A stretch of 12,955 nt of DNA, from NCBI GenBank assembly GCA_034430155.1, contig DAOUET010000013.1:1-12955 (forward strand). The letters are read 5' to 3'. The DNA comes from DAOUET01 sp034430155. Lineage in GTDB: Bacteria; Chloroflexota; Anaerolineae; Anaerolineales; UBA4823. Of the stretch, positions 1-6,837 are shown one piece after another. Every line of letters starts with the position of its first letter. Position 1 is the stretch's first letter. Made by a program: the position numbers and the translations under genes. Below the pieces are notes generated by a model that worked only from the letters and a program-made list of their open reading frames with translations, did not search any database and had not been told where the DNA came from.

Positions 1-19
1 AAAAATGAAAAAGGTCGAC

Positions 20-32
20 ATAGTTGTTACGC
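20..32. repeat. Left subterminal inverted repeat of the IS
   Basis: ATAGTTGTTACGC matches the complement of 1551-1563 at 12 of 13 positions. The inner half, TTACGC, recurs elsewhere in the element. Confidence 0.75.
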
Positions 33-85
33 TCCCTTGCTCGTGGTTTTAATGCTTTTAGGACTTACGCAGTTGGTGGGAGGAT

Positions 86-120
86 GGGGGCGTTTGGGCA
101 TCGCCCGCTCAAACACCCCC
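86..120. repeat. Two-tier stem-loop in the IS left end
   Basis: GGGGG (86-90) and GTTTG (92-96) pair with CAAAC (110-114) and CCCCC (116-120), with one C/A mismatch between the blocks. An inner GGC (97-99) pairs with GCC (103-105) across a 3-nt loop, leaving a 4-nt bulge. It lies 93 nt before the transposase start. It could be a leader hairpin that limits read-through from flanking promoters into the transposase, or part of a structured RNA in the left end. Confidence 0.6.
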
Positions 121-212
121 GATTTTCCCCTGAACTGATAAGATGAAAGCGTTCTCCTTAATGCTACACTAAGAAGTGAACAATCAATCCGATAGCAGAA
201 AGGAGAAACGCA

Positions 213-1235
213 ATGTATCCATTTTATCTTGGAATCGATCTGCATCTCAAACGAACTTACGCAGTGCTAATAGACCGCACAGGCAAAGTAATCGATGAGA
301 GGCGGGTCCAGAACCTTGACATGATTGAATATCTAAAGGGAAACGTTCCCCGGGAGACTTACGCAGTCCTGGAAGCGACGCGTAACTGGGCCTTCATGTA
401 TGATCTCTTGGATGGTCACGTTGAGCGAGTAGAGTTAGCTCACCCGAAAGAACTCAGAGCCATTGCCACTGCGGCAGTCAAGACGGATCGGATTGATGCC
501 AAGGTATTGGCCAATCTAGCTCGATTGAACTTTCTACCAACCAGCTACGCAGCACCGCAGGAGATCCGCGACTTGCGGCTGTATATGCGCCATCGGGAGT
601 GGTTGGTTCGGCAACGCACACAGGCCAAAAACCGCATTCACGCAGTGCTAGCCAGCTACAACCTGGTGTCACCGATGAAGGATCTGTTCGGGGTTCAGGG
701 GCGGGCATTCTTGGATGAGGTACTCGGAACAATCCGACCCACTGCACAACGAGTGGTAGCTGACAATTTGATCTTGGCTGACCATCTCAGTGATCAGATT
801 GAAGCCTTGGAAGCAGACCTGGAACTGAGTGATGAGCAGAAACAAACCATCCAGCTCTTGAAAACCATGCCAGGCGTGGGTCCAGTCATAGCCATTACGA
901 TTTTGGCAGAGATTGGCGATATCCAGCGCTTCAACTCACCCAAGGCGCTCTGTCATTGGGCGGGCCTGACGCCCAGGGTTCGCAATAGCGATCAGGTTGT
1001 CCGACATGGCCACATTACCAAACAAGGCTCTCCTTACCTGAGAGCCGCCATGACCCGAGCTGCAGCTGTGGCCAGTCGCTTCAGCCCCCGCTGGTATCGT
1101 GTCCATGAACACCTGTTACCCCGCTGTGGCAAAAAAGGCGCCAAGGTAGCTGTCGCTCGACGCTTGCTCACCGTACTCTACTTCATGCTCAAACGGCAGC
1201 AACCTTACCAGGAAAACTACCCCTCTGACCGGTGA
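213..1235 (+). CDS. IS110/IS1111-family transposase (DEDD recombinase), full length
   Basis: This 340-residue transposase would excise and insert the element, using a guide RNA in this family. The N-terminal RuvC-like DEDD domain shows Asp9 (YLGIDLH), Glu54 (AVLEAT), Asp92 and Asp95 (KTDRIDAK). A helical linker covers about 120-210. The C-terminal Transposase_20 domain starts with the helix-hairpin-helix-like MPGVGPVIA (219-227) and includes HWAGLTPR (248-255). It carries the likely nucleophile Ser273 in KQGSPYLR. The start is supported by AGGAG at 201-205, 7 nt upstream of the ATG. Length and motif order match intact family members, with no frameshift. The peptide TYAVL occurs twice (15-19 and 49-53), before the catalytic Asp/Glu strands, and both copies use nearly the same DNA. 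Certain at family level. Confidence 0.95.
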   Translation: MYPFYLGIDLHLKRTYAVLIDRTGKVIDERRVQNLDMIEYLKGNVPRETYAVLEATRNWAFMYDLLDGHVERVELAHPKELRAIATAAVKTDRIDAKVLANLARLNFLPTSYAAPQEIRDLRLYMRHREWLVRQRTQAKNRIHAVLASYNLVSPMKDLFGVQGRAFLDEVLGTIRPTAQRVVADNLILADHLSDQIEALEADLELSDEQKQTIQLLKTMPGVGPVIAITILAEIGDIQRFNSPKALCHWAGLTPRVRNSDQVVRHGHITKQGSPYLRAAMTRAAAVASRFSPRWYRVHEHLLPRCGKKGAKVAVARRLLTVLYFMLKRQQPYQENYPSDR

Positions 1236-1550
1236 ACCTGTAGTTACGCTTGGTTCTTGGAAACCGTCCAACTGATGAGGACACCGGTCCTGATCCATTG
1301 CAGTTTATCCGGGTGCGGGGTTTGGCTATCAACCAAATCCGTGGGAGCTTTGCTCCCGCTAAGCACGTTTAGATGCCTGAATCAAGGTCAATGGCTATTT
1401 CCTGCCTGACATCTTGATTTCGACCACAGCTGCTGAGTCCTTTTCCCTAAATGGGTATTGATCTCGTGTGAGAGTTTCACCTCTCGCAATCTATTGTCAC
1501 GTCTTTGTGTAGTTTTTAAGGTGCTATACTTGACGACCGCTTTCTTAGAT
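1236..1550 (+). ncRNA. Candidate IS guide RNA (bridge/seek RNA) region in the IS right end
   Basis: This non-coding stretch lies between the transposase stop and the right subterminal repeat. In IS1111-type elements this end encodes the guide RNA that pairs with donor and target DNA. Four consecutive hairpins are visible. GGTT 1252-1255 pairs with AACC 1262-1265. AGGAC 1278-1282 pairs with GTCCT 1287-1291, extended by 3 bp beyond a G/G mismatch. GGGTTTGG 1318-1325 pairs with CCAAATCC 1333-1340 with one G-U pair and a 7-nt loop. GGGAGC 1343-1348 pairs with GCTCCC 1352-1357 around TTT. The dense fold argues for a functional RNA covering at least 1250-1360. I could not define its 5' and 3' ends or its guide segments. 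Confidence 0.45.
1240..1249. repeat. Internal third copy of the IS terminal-repeat core
   Basis: GTAGTTACGC starts 5 nt after the transposase stop. It is the exact complement of GCGTAACTAC at 1551-1560, the right subterminal repeat, and lies in the same orientation as the left repeat. It therefore brackets the non-coding right end together with the right repeat. Confidence 0.6.
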
Positions 1551-1563
1551 GCGTAACTACTAT
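1551..1563. repeat. Right subterminal inverted repeat of the IS
   Basis: GCGTAACTACTAT is the complement of 20-32 except at one position. The 160 nt from here to the next gene stop (1564-1723) contain no gene; the only structure seen is a weak CGTAAA/TTTACG hairpin at 1581-1601. Confidence 0.75.
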
Positions 1564-1723
1564 AATTTTTAGAATTTACTCGTAAAGTTAATCATTTTAC
1601 GTTTCTGCTTTTCAATATAGAAACAGGAGAAGCCCTGCGCGTAGCCATATTGTGGTGAGTAAGATAGTGAACGCCAGCCTGATTGTCGAAGATTTTGAGG
1701 TTAATGTTGAAATATTATTGTTT

Positions 1724-2677
1724 TCATGAAGTTATCTCCTGGCTGATTTTATCCAGGGCAATCAATTCACTCTCGGATAATCGCCAACCCAATGCGCCTA
1801 AGTTTTCCTGGGCTTGCCGGGCATTCTTAGCACCTGGGATAGGCAGAGTTCCTTTACAAATCGTCCAGTTGATCGCTATCTGCCCCGGGGTCTTGTTTCC
1901 GTGTTCACGACCGATGTCCCTAGCCAACCTGATTAGTGGTTGAATCTTTTCCAGCAACCCAGCCCGGTATCTCATCCCACGAATTCCGGAGGGTGGATTT
2001 TCAGATGTGTACTTTCCAGTCAACACCCCCTGGGAGAGAGGGCTGTAAGCGATCAAGGTGATCCCTAAATCATTGCAAAGCGAAAGCAACCCATTGTGCT
2101 CCACTTTCCTGTTCAACAAGTTGAATTCAACTTGATTTGTTGCTAATGGGATACCTCGCTTTGCGAGCGTGGCGTGGGCGAGTCGCATCTGCTCAGGGCT
2201 AAAATTGGAGACACCTACGGCTCTGGCCAGTCCACTTTCCACGGCTTCAGCCAAGCCGTTCACCCAGGCCTCAATTGGAACGGGTGGAAAAGGCCAGTGG
2301 ATCTGATAAAGATCTACAGAGTCTCGTTTGAGACGTTCCAGACTATTTTTCAGAGCTGCCAGCAGCCTGCCCTTCCATAACCTCCAGGGATAAGGCATAA
2401 ACTTGGTAGCGATGATCACTTTTTTTTCAGGGTCAAAGGCGAATTTTCCCAACAAATGCTCAGAATTTCCCCTTCCATAGGATTCGGCCGTATCAAAGAA
2501 ATTTATACCTGCAGCTAGATTGATATCAAAAACAGCCTTGACATCCTCTTCGTTGTAACCCCTTCCGAAACCCCAAAACAATCTTTCCCCCCAGGACCAG
2601 GTGCCGACGCCTATGGATGGGACATGTAGGCCGGTTTCACCCAGGGAGATGGTGTTTCCCGTTTGATTATCATTCAT
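1724..2677 (-). CDS. Aldo/keto reductase
   Basis: A 317-residue NAD(P)H-dependent aldo/keto reductase with a cytosolic TIM-barrel fold; the substrate is unknown. The catalytic tetrad is complete: Asp62 and Tyr67 (FFDTAESYG), Lys92 (IIATKF) and His127 (YQIHWP). The barrel continues through GVSNFSPEQ (about 155-163) and YSPLSQGVLTGKY (about 217-229). The cofactor-phosphate loop is IPGAKNARQAQENLG near the C-terminus. A GGAG 8 nt upstream supports the ATG. It begins 33 nt after the SDR gene on the same strand, so the two are probably co-transcribed and may act on related carbonyl compounds. The protein resembles the broad plant/bacterial AKR group that includes pyridoxal- and aldehyde-reducing members, and nothing visible narrows the substrate. 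Confidence 0.93.
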   Translation of the reverse strand: MNDNQTGNTISLGETGLHVPSIGVGTWSWGERLFWGFGRGYNEEDVKAVFDINLAAGINFFDTAESYGRGNSEHLLGKFAFDPEKKVIIATKFMPYPWRLWKGRLLAALKNSLERLKRDSVDLYQIHWPFPPVPIEAWVNGLAEAVESGLARAVGVSNFSPEQMRLAHATLAKRGIPLATNQVEFNLLNRKVEHNGLLSLCNDLGITLIAYSPLSQGVLTGKYTSENPPSGIRGMRYRAGLLEKIQPLIRLARDIGREHGNKTPGQIAINWTICKGTLPIPGAKNARQAQENLGALGWRLSESELIALDKISQEITS

Positions 2678-2710
2678 CGCTGTGACTCCAAATCGGTTCT
2701 TTCAAGGAAA

Positions 2711-3649
2711 TTACCTTCCCATAAACTGGGAAAGGGTGTTCTTAAGACGGAAGTTTCGCATGTAGGAGGCGATATTCTCGACAGTAAAGGGGCGCGGCTC
2801 AGATACAAATTGGTGGATGGCGTTTTCTTCGGTGACATTGCTGACCTCCAGCAATTCAAGCAGACTGCGAGTTATGGGCGGGTTAGGTAGCAACATCTCC
2901 AGGAGCACCACGATAATTCGTAGTAAAGGCATGGGGAAATGAAGCATCTGTCGCCGGGCTCCAACTGCTTTCAATGTTCGGCGTTCGATTTCTTCCAAAG
3001 TCAGGATCTCAGGACCCCCGAGCTCATATTCTTTACCAATCGTCTCCCGGTCGCTAAGCGCCTTTATGAAGCAAGTAACCACATCTTCGACCCACACCGG
3101 TTGAAACTTTGTATTTTCGTCTCCTACGATTGGGTAAATCAATGGAGATAAGGGTATCAATTTAGCGAAGGTGTTGGCAAATTCATCTTCCGGACCCCAA
3201 ATAACGCAAGGCCGAAAAGCTGTCCAATCTAATCCGGAGGCGGCAACATAATCTTGGGCTTTGCCTTTTGAAGCTAGAAAACGATAAGGAAGGTGAGATG
3301 CCGCGCCTAACTGGGACATGTTCAAGAACCGGCTTACACCAGCTTTCCTGGCTGCATCCACCAAGTTAACCGTGCCCTGGTAATTGATCTGCTCGTATTT
3401 TCGATCGCTTTTCTCAATTGCGATAGCCACAGTGTGGATAACAGCCTCGACTTCATTGAAGGCGTTAACCAAAGTCTCTGGTTTGGTCACATCTCCTTCC
3501 ACCCATTCGATTTCAAGACCTTCGAGGCGCTCTTCCTCCTGAGCTCGCGGTTTATTCCGCACTAAAGCTCGTACGCGGTAGCCATCAGCGACCAACCGTT
3601 TAGTGAGGTGACTGCCGACATAGCCCGATGCACCAGTAATGAGTATCAT
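2711..3649 (-). CDS. NDUFA9-like atypical SDR (NAD(P)-binding nucleoside-sugar-epimerase-type protein)
   Basis: A 312-residue extended/atypical short-chain dehydrogenase. The Rossmann signature GASGYVG is at residues 6-12, followed by the acidic-strand region with GDV at 52-54. The usual Tyr-x3-Lys pair is not clean: Ser112 (NMSQLGA) and the YRFLASKGKAQ segment (122-132) occupy that zone, which is typical of the complex-I NDUFA9/YfcH-like group. FRPCVIWGPEDEF (145-157) and PVWVEDV (184-190) are family landmarks. These proteins bind NAD(P)H; many have no proven catalysis and some stabilise membrane complexes. Residues 236-255 are hydrophobic and could touch the membrane. An AGGAG 9 nt before the ATG supports the start. 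It is first in a two-gene unit with the aldo/keto reductase. Confidence 0.88.
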   Translation of the reverse strand: MILITGASGYVGSHLTKRLVADGYRVRALVRNKPRAQEEERLEGLEIEWVEGDVTKPETLVNAFNEVEAVIHTVAIAIEKSDRKYEQINYQGTVNLVDAARKAGVSRFLNMSQLGAASHLPYRFLASKGKAQDYVAASGLDWTAFRPCVIWGPEDEFANTFAKLIPLSPLIYPIVGDENTKFQPVWVEDVVTCFIKALSDRETIGKEYELGGPEILTLEEIERRTLKAVGARRQMLHFPMPLLRIIVVLLEMLLPNPPITRSLLELLEVSNVTEENAIHQFVSEPRPFTVENIASYMRNFRLKNTLSQFMGR

Positions 3650-4260
3650 CTTTTCTTACTCCTGAAATTTTTTCTATCGACTAAATATCACATTGATCTT
3701 ATGCGATTTTCCTGTTCCTGTCTATACAGATTTCCAGGTTAATATGATCATGTAGAAGTTGAACTGTCCCGATCCTTTGATTTATCGCACCAGTTAATTA
3801 TCCGGTGGATGATAACTTCCTGACACGCAGCCAGATGCTTGGAAACGGCGAAGTTTACACCAAGTGCTTATGTGAGCACGATGATGGAAGACATCCCCAT
3901 CATGGGTGAGGATATCGGCTGTGATTTACCGGTAAAGACAAGCTGATTTAGAATTGAAGAAAAGTGCTCCATTTTACATTTACTTTCTCCGCAGCAATGT
4001 CGGTTTCATTCAAATCTAAAATTGCCAGTTCACCTGTTCATTTTCAACATCAATCCTGGAGACAGGAGAGTTGAAAAGAAAGTGGGCAACTGATCTCTCT
4101 GCAATCGAAGCCAACGAGGTTATCACCTGGTACATACCTCCCTTTGGAAACCAAACATCTTCAACCATCTCGGTGTATTGCACAGAGAAAATGTGACCGG
4201 GGCTTTATAAGGGCTTAAACCGAGATACAAAATGAGATAGATTTAGAAGAGATTCAAACT
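3650..4260. other. Long gene-poor stretch with possible coding relics
   Basis: About 610 bases without a gene I can support. Two short open frames on the plus strand look protein-like but have no credible start or SD: 3824-3946, which includes MMEDIPIMGEDIG, and 4020-4196, which includes EANEVITWYIPPFG. They could be remnants of deleted genes or chance. No tRNA-like fold or strong terminator was seen. The promoter of the minus-strand SDR gene must lie near 3660-3760, but I could not find a convincing -35/-10 pair. Confidence 0.4.
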
Positions 4261-4263
4261 ATA

Positions 4264-4302
4264 TGTACATGAAATGTCAAGGTAATAAATAGTAATTGTC
4301 TA
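4264..4302 (+). promoter_or_regulatory. Candidate operator: 11-bp-phased TGT half-sites
   Basis: TGTACA (4264-4269), TGTCAA (4275-4280), TAAATA (4286-4291, weak) and TGTCTA (4297-4302) recur at exact 11-bp steps, ending just before the -35 box. Known CarH operators consist of roughly 11-bp direct repeats with a TnTACA-like core close to the -35, so this is a plausible autoregulatory site. An overlapping imperfect inverted repeat offers a competing reading: TGTCAAGGTAATA at 4275-4287 against TATTACTTGACA at 4303-4314. Confidence 0.45.
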
Positions 4303-4308
4303 TATTAC

Positions 4309-4337
4309 TTGACAAGAAAATTGACCAATGGTAAACT
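4309..4337 (+). promoter_or_regulatory. Sigma70-type promoter of the MerR/B12 regulator gene
   Basis: TTGACA (4309-4314), a 17-bp spacer and TAAACT (4332-4337) make a strong consensus match. Initiation would fall near 4344, downstream of an in-frame ATG at 4328, which argues for translation from the ATG at 4370. The -35 lies in the right arm of an imperfect inverted repeat and abuts the phased half-sites, so a bound repressor would block polymerase. Confidence 0.65.
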
Positions 4338-4369
4338 TTTACGGTAAGTTCTCAAGCATTGGAGTGATT

Positions 4370-5332
4370 ATGACATTACTACCTGATGTTTACGATGGGA
4401 GTGAAGAACCGCTCTATAATATTGGGGTAGTAGCCAGAATGACGGGTATATCTATGGCTACCTTACGGGCTTGGGAGAGGCGTTATGATTACCCTTTATC
4501 AAAGCGTACGGCTGGTGGGCACCGATTGTACTCAGAAAAGGATGTCATGAACTTGAAATGGGTTAAAGCCCGAGTTGATGAAGGCATGCAAACCTCTCAG
4601 GCTATTCAGGCTTTACGTCATCAACAAGAAGCCGGTCGACTTATTACAGAGCCTGAAGGTGTTATTATCCGGGAAAAGGCACTCGAAGAAAAAACTTATC
4701 TTCCCGTAATAAGAGAGCAATTGATCGCGGCTGTCCTTAGTCATGATTTATCGAAGGCAGACCTCATTTTGGGTGAAGCGACAGCTTTTAATTCTCCAGA
4801 AACAATAATCCTGGAGGTTATTGCTACTACGATGGCAGAAGTAGGAGAATCCTGGGAAAACCACAATATCCGGGTGGCAACGGAGCACCTAGCAACCAAT
4901 TACTTACGCCAACACATGCTAATGTGGATGTTGAATAGCCCGCCACCCAGACCAGTTCCCCCAATTATCTTGGCTTGCGCGCCTAACGAGTGGCACGAAG
5001 GCAGCCTATTAATTTTGGGTACGATCCTGCGACGTCGCCGTTGGCCGGTTGTTTATCTGGGACAGGCAGTCCCGTTGCCAGATTTAGCAAGCCTGGTGCG
5101 CGATATAAATCCGTCAATGATTGTTCTCGTCGCAATGATGGAGCAATCCGCAACTAAACTGGTTGAATGGGCCCAATGGCTTCCTGAGGTTGCTGAAACT
5201 GGTAGGCCGATTGTGGGGTATGGTGGACGGGTCTTTACTAGGGAAGTTGAATGGCGCTCAAGAATGCCCGGCAAGTTTCTTGGGGAAACGTATCAGCAAG
5301 GTCTGGAAAACATCGAACAGTTATTAAGATGA
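4370..5332 (+). CDS. MerR-family regulator with cobalamin-binding domain (CarH/LitR-like)
   Basis: A 320-residue one-component regulator. The MerR winged helix is at about 16-85 (TLRAWERRYDYP, then AGGHRLYSEKDV). The helical cap of the B12 module is at about 108-190 and keeps W162-x9-E172-H173. The Rossmann B12-binding domain is at about 197-318 with E207-W-H209, the lower cobalt ligand in the family, and GG at 285-286. Two departures stand out. The Gly of the usual E/D-x-H-x-x-G is Ser212, and the conserved Ser of S-x-V/T is replaced in LVAM (253-256). The residue after the Trp, His132 in Thermus CarH, is Glu163. I chose the ATG at 4370 because GGAG lies 5 nt upstream and the promoter places initiation after the alternative ATG at 4328. 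Likely a repressor that tetramerises with adenosylcobalamin. It is co-transcribed with the HEAT gene. Confidence 0.9.
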   Translation: MTLLPDVYDGSEEPLYNIGVVARMTGISMATLRAWERRYDYPLSKRTAGGHRLYSEKDVMNLKWVKARVDEGMQTSQAIQALRHQQEAGRLITEPEGVIIREKALEEKTYLPVIREQLIAAVLSHDLSKADLILGEATAFNSPETIILEVIATTMAEVGESWENHNIRVATEHLATNYLRQHMLMWMLNSPPPRPVPPIILACAPNEWHEGSLLILGTILRRRRWPVVYLGQAVPLPDLASLVRDINPSMIVLVAMMEQSATKLVEWAQWLPEVAETGRPIVGYGGRVFTREVEWRSRMPGKFLGETYQQGLENIEQLLR

Positions 5333-5351
5333 TTTAAGGTATACTGAGGAT

Positions 5352-6041
5352 ATGCCAAGGAAATCCATATCCCCTGAAATGCCTCAACCCCCACTTTTTA
5401 CTTTAGAAGAAAGCACTGGAAAAATAGAACTGTTCCCTGCTGTTTGGAGTGCAGCGGAGCAGCTCATCCACCCTGAGGCGGAAGTTCGCCAAAATGGGCT
5501 TAAGCATCTAATTGATTTTCAAGCACCACGATTTTCCAGTCTCGTGGCATATTTACTGGCTACCAGATTAACGGACCCGGATCTTTCCGTGCGAGCTCAA
5601 ATCGTCCGGGCCTTGGGTGAAGTGCTGATGCCTGATAGCAACGGTCAGCCTGCGCCGGAGGAGGTGCGTCACAAATTAACAGCCTACCTAGCTCAAATGC
5701 GTACCCGCGAGAGTTATTCTATTCTACAAGCGTTGGTTGAACACCCCGAGTTAGAGAATAACGTTGCCCGATTGCTAGACGCCTGTCCTTTTGCTTGCAC
5801 TCATCTGGTGGATATTCTTGCCGATCGGTCGGCAACTTTGGAAGTGCGTATTCGAGCAGTGGAAGAGATCGGGCGGGTTGGTTATTTAGATGCATTACCC
5901 CAACTGGAACGATTAGAATCACGCTTGGAATCACGTGTGAATGGGCAACGAGCTATGTCTTTTGTACCGCTTACCAGATCTGAAGACCAAGAATTGCTTC
6001 CAGCAATTCACCGTACACTGACTCTCCTACGGGCACCATGA
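5352..6041 (+). CDS. HEAT-repeat protein
   Basis: A 229-residue, mostly helical protein with no signal peptide or membrane segment, so probably cytosolic. HEAT-like helical pairs are visible at about 32-58, 64-93 (ending SVRAQIVRALGEVL) and 146-178 (HLVDILADRS, then VRIRAVEEIGRVGYLDAL). Such scaffolds bind proteins or modified cofactors; no catalytic residues are visible. A short tandem LESR repeat at 188-195 is matched by a 12-nt tandem DNA repeat (AATCACG units). The gene starts 19 nt after the stop of the MerR/B12 regulator, so the two share a transcript and probably a pathway. GAGG at 5346-5349 is only 2 nt from the ATG, and TAAGGT at 5335-5340 gives a longer spacing, so initiation may be partly coupled. 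Function unassigned. Confidence 0.75.
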   Translation: MPRKSISPEMPQPPLFTLEESTGKIELFPAVWSAAEQLIHPEAEVRQNGLKHLIDFQAPRFSSLVAYLLATRLTDPDLSVRAQIVRALGEVLMPDSNGQPAPEEVRHKLTAYLAQMRTRESYSILQALVEHPELENNVARLLDACPFACTHLVDILADRSATLEVRIRAVEEIGRVGYLDALPQLERLESRLESRVNGQRAMSFVPLTRSEDQELLPAIHRTLTLLRAP

Positions 6042-6206
6042 GCCCTTTTCACATTGTGGTTGTTATCTGCTAAAGGAAATGGCGTCCCATTCGAGCGCAA
6101 AACGCTACGAAATCGCCAGTTATTTATCCCCTGATGAATCTCTTTTCACAAATTTATTATTGTCTGCTCCTGCCTGATAGCGCCTGGTAGGAAACTGCGA
6201 ACTTCT

Positions 6207-6791
6207 TCACAAGGGTTTACCGCAGTTCGGGCAAGTTACTTCAGTTGACTTGACAATAAAGCCGCAATTAAGGCATGTACGTGGTTGTACTTTGCCTAAT
6301 GGAGCCCCGCAAGCGATACAATTCGATTCGCCTACCGGGTTAGCTGTGCTGCAATACTCGCAAACTATGCGCTTCAATCGCTCTGAAAGCTCAAAGGAAG
6401 CTCCCCGCAGATTGGTAAAATTTTCGATAACTCCCCAAACATCCTGGGTGAGCTGCAAGTTTTCGACGTCTTGGGCCAGATCGTCCAAACGATCTAACAA
6501 GCTGAAAGGATTCCTCAATGCTGCTAGTGCGGTCACGCCTAAACTTGCCGCGACACCTAACCAGGCCTGTTTCCCAATTTGGATAGCCAGACCATCCTCT
6601 ACTTTTTGGAGTGTAACACTGAGAGCGGTCTGTCCTCCAGAAACAGGGCGCTGCCGTGTAGCAATCTGTACCACTATTTGGTCATCACTCCCCAATTGTT
6701 GGGCCACCCAGTTATTCCGGTTGAAATGGGCGAGTAAAGCCCGACTGACTTCTTTCGGGGTAATATCCCCGTGAAATATCCGTCCATCCAT
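6207..6791 (-). CDS. Double zinc-ribbon protein with hydrophobic centre, function unknown
   Basis: 194 residues from the ATG at 6791; a TTG at 6806 would add five residues but has poorer support. The N-terminal 1-70 is an alpha/beta region containing TPKEVSRALLAHFNRNNW, which I do not recognise. Residues 75-97 are hydrophobic (AWLGVAASLGVTALAAL), possibly one membrane-associated helix. Residues 98-140 are helical. The C-terminus carries two perfect zinc ribbons of form C-x2-C-x10-C-x2-C: Cys144/147/158/161 and Cys173/176/187/190. Such tails usually mediate protein or nucleic-acid contacts, and full-length proteins of this layout are common hypotheticals in Chloroflexota. It is transcribed divergently from the SH3b gene and shares a roughly 100-bp promoter region with it. 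Confidence 0.75.
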   Translation of the reverse strand: MDGRIFHGDITPKEVSRALLAHFNRNNWVAQQLGSDDQIVVQIATRQRPVSGGQTALSVTLQKVEDGLAIQIGKQAWLGVAASLGVTALAALRNPFSLLDRLDDLAQDVENLQLTQDVWGVIENFTNLRGASFELSERLKRIVCEYCSTANPVGESNCIACGAPLGKVQPRTCLNCGFIVKSTEVTCPNCGKPL

Positions 6792-6837
6792 AATAAACCA
6801 TCCCAATGTGGTAGGGTATCGATAAAATTCCAGTTAG

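Larger units (their letters stand above)
20..1563 (+). mobile_element. IS110-family insertion sequence, IS1111-type (apparently complete)
   Basis: A single intact transposase gene is bracketed by a 13-bp subterminal inverted repeat: ATAGTTGTTACGC at 20-32 and its complement GCGTAACTACTAT at 1551-1563 (12 of 13 match). Such short subterminal repeats, together with a long non-coding right end, are typical of the IS1111 branch of IS110; the IS110 branch proper usually lacks them. The true tips lie a few bases outside these repeats and cannot be fixed here, because the left end is too close to the window edge and this family makes little or no target duplication. No decay is visible, so the copy could be active. 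Confidence 0.8.

Noticed and set aside
1272..1296. Hammerhead-ribozyme-like core CTGATGAGGAC followed by a stem II-like hairpin
   Set aside because: The GAAA that must follow stem II is absent (TGATCC instead), and no flanking stems I and III pair properly. It is better explained as one hairpin of the IS right-end RNA.
1416..1428. TCGACC in the IS right end complementary to GGTCGA in the left flank (13-18), as a target guide
   Set aside because: Only 6 nt match, and no matching guide for the right flank was found; a match this short is expected by chance in a 300-nt region.
1525..1566. TATACT and TATAAT boxes near the IS right end as an outward promoter
   Set aside because: No -35 element lies at 16-18 bp from either box on the plus strand. 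A junction promoter could form only in the excised circle, which cannot be judged here.
1581..1601. CGTAAA/TTTACG hairpin as a terminator for the aldo/keto reductase operon
   Set aside because: The stem is short and AT-rich, there is no T-tract on the minus strand, and it sits more than 120 nt past the stop.
4328..4369. Upstream ATG that would extend the MerR/B12 regulator by 14 residues
   Set aside because: It lies between the -35 and the predicted initiation point and has no SD; the ATG at 4370 has GGAG at good spacing and starts just before the conserved domain.
6250..6774. 174-codon plus-strand open frame opposite the zinc-ribbon gene
   Set aside because: Its translation has no recognisable domain, while the opposite strand encodes two perfect zinc ribbons; it is a shadow frame.
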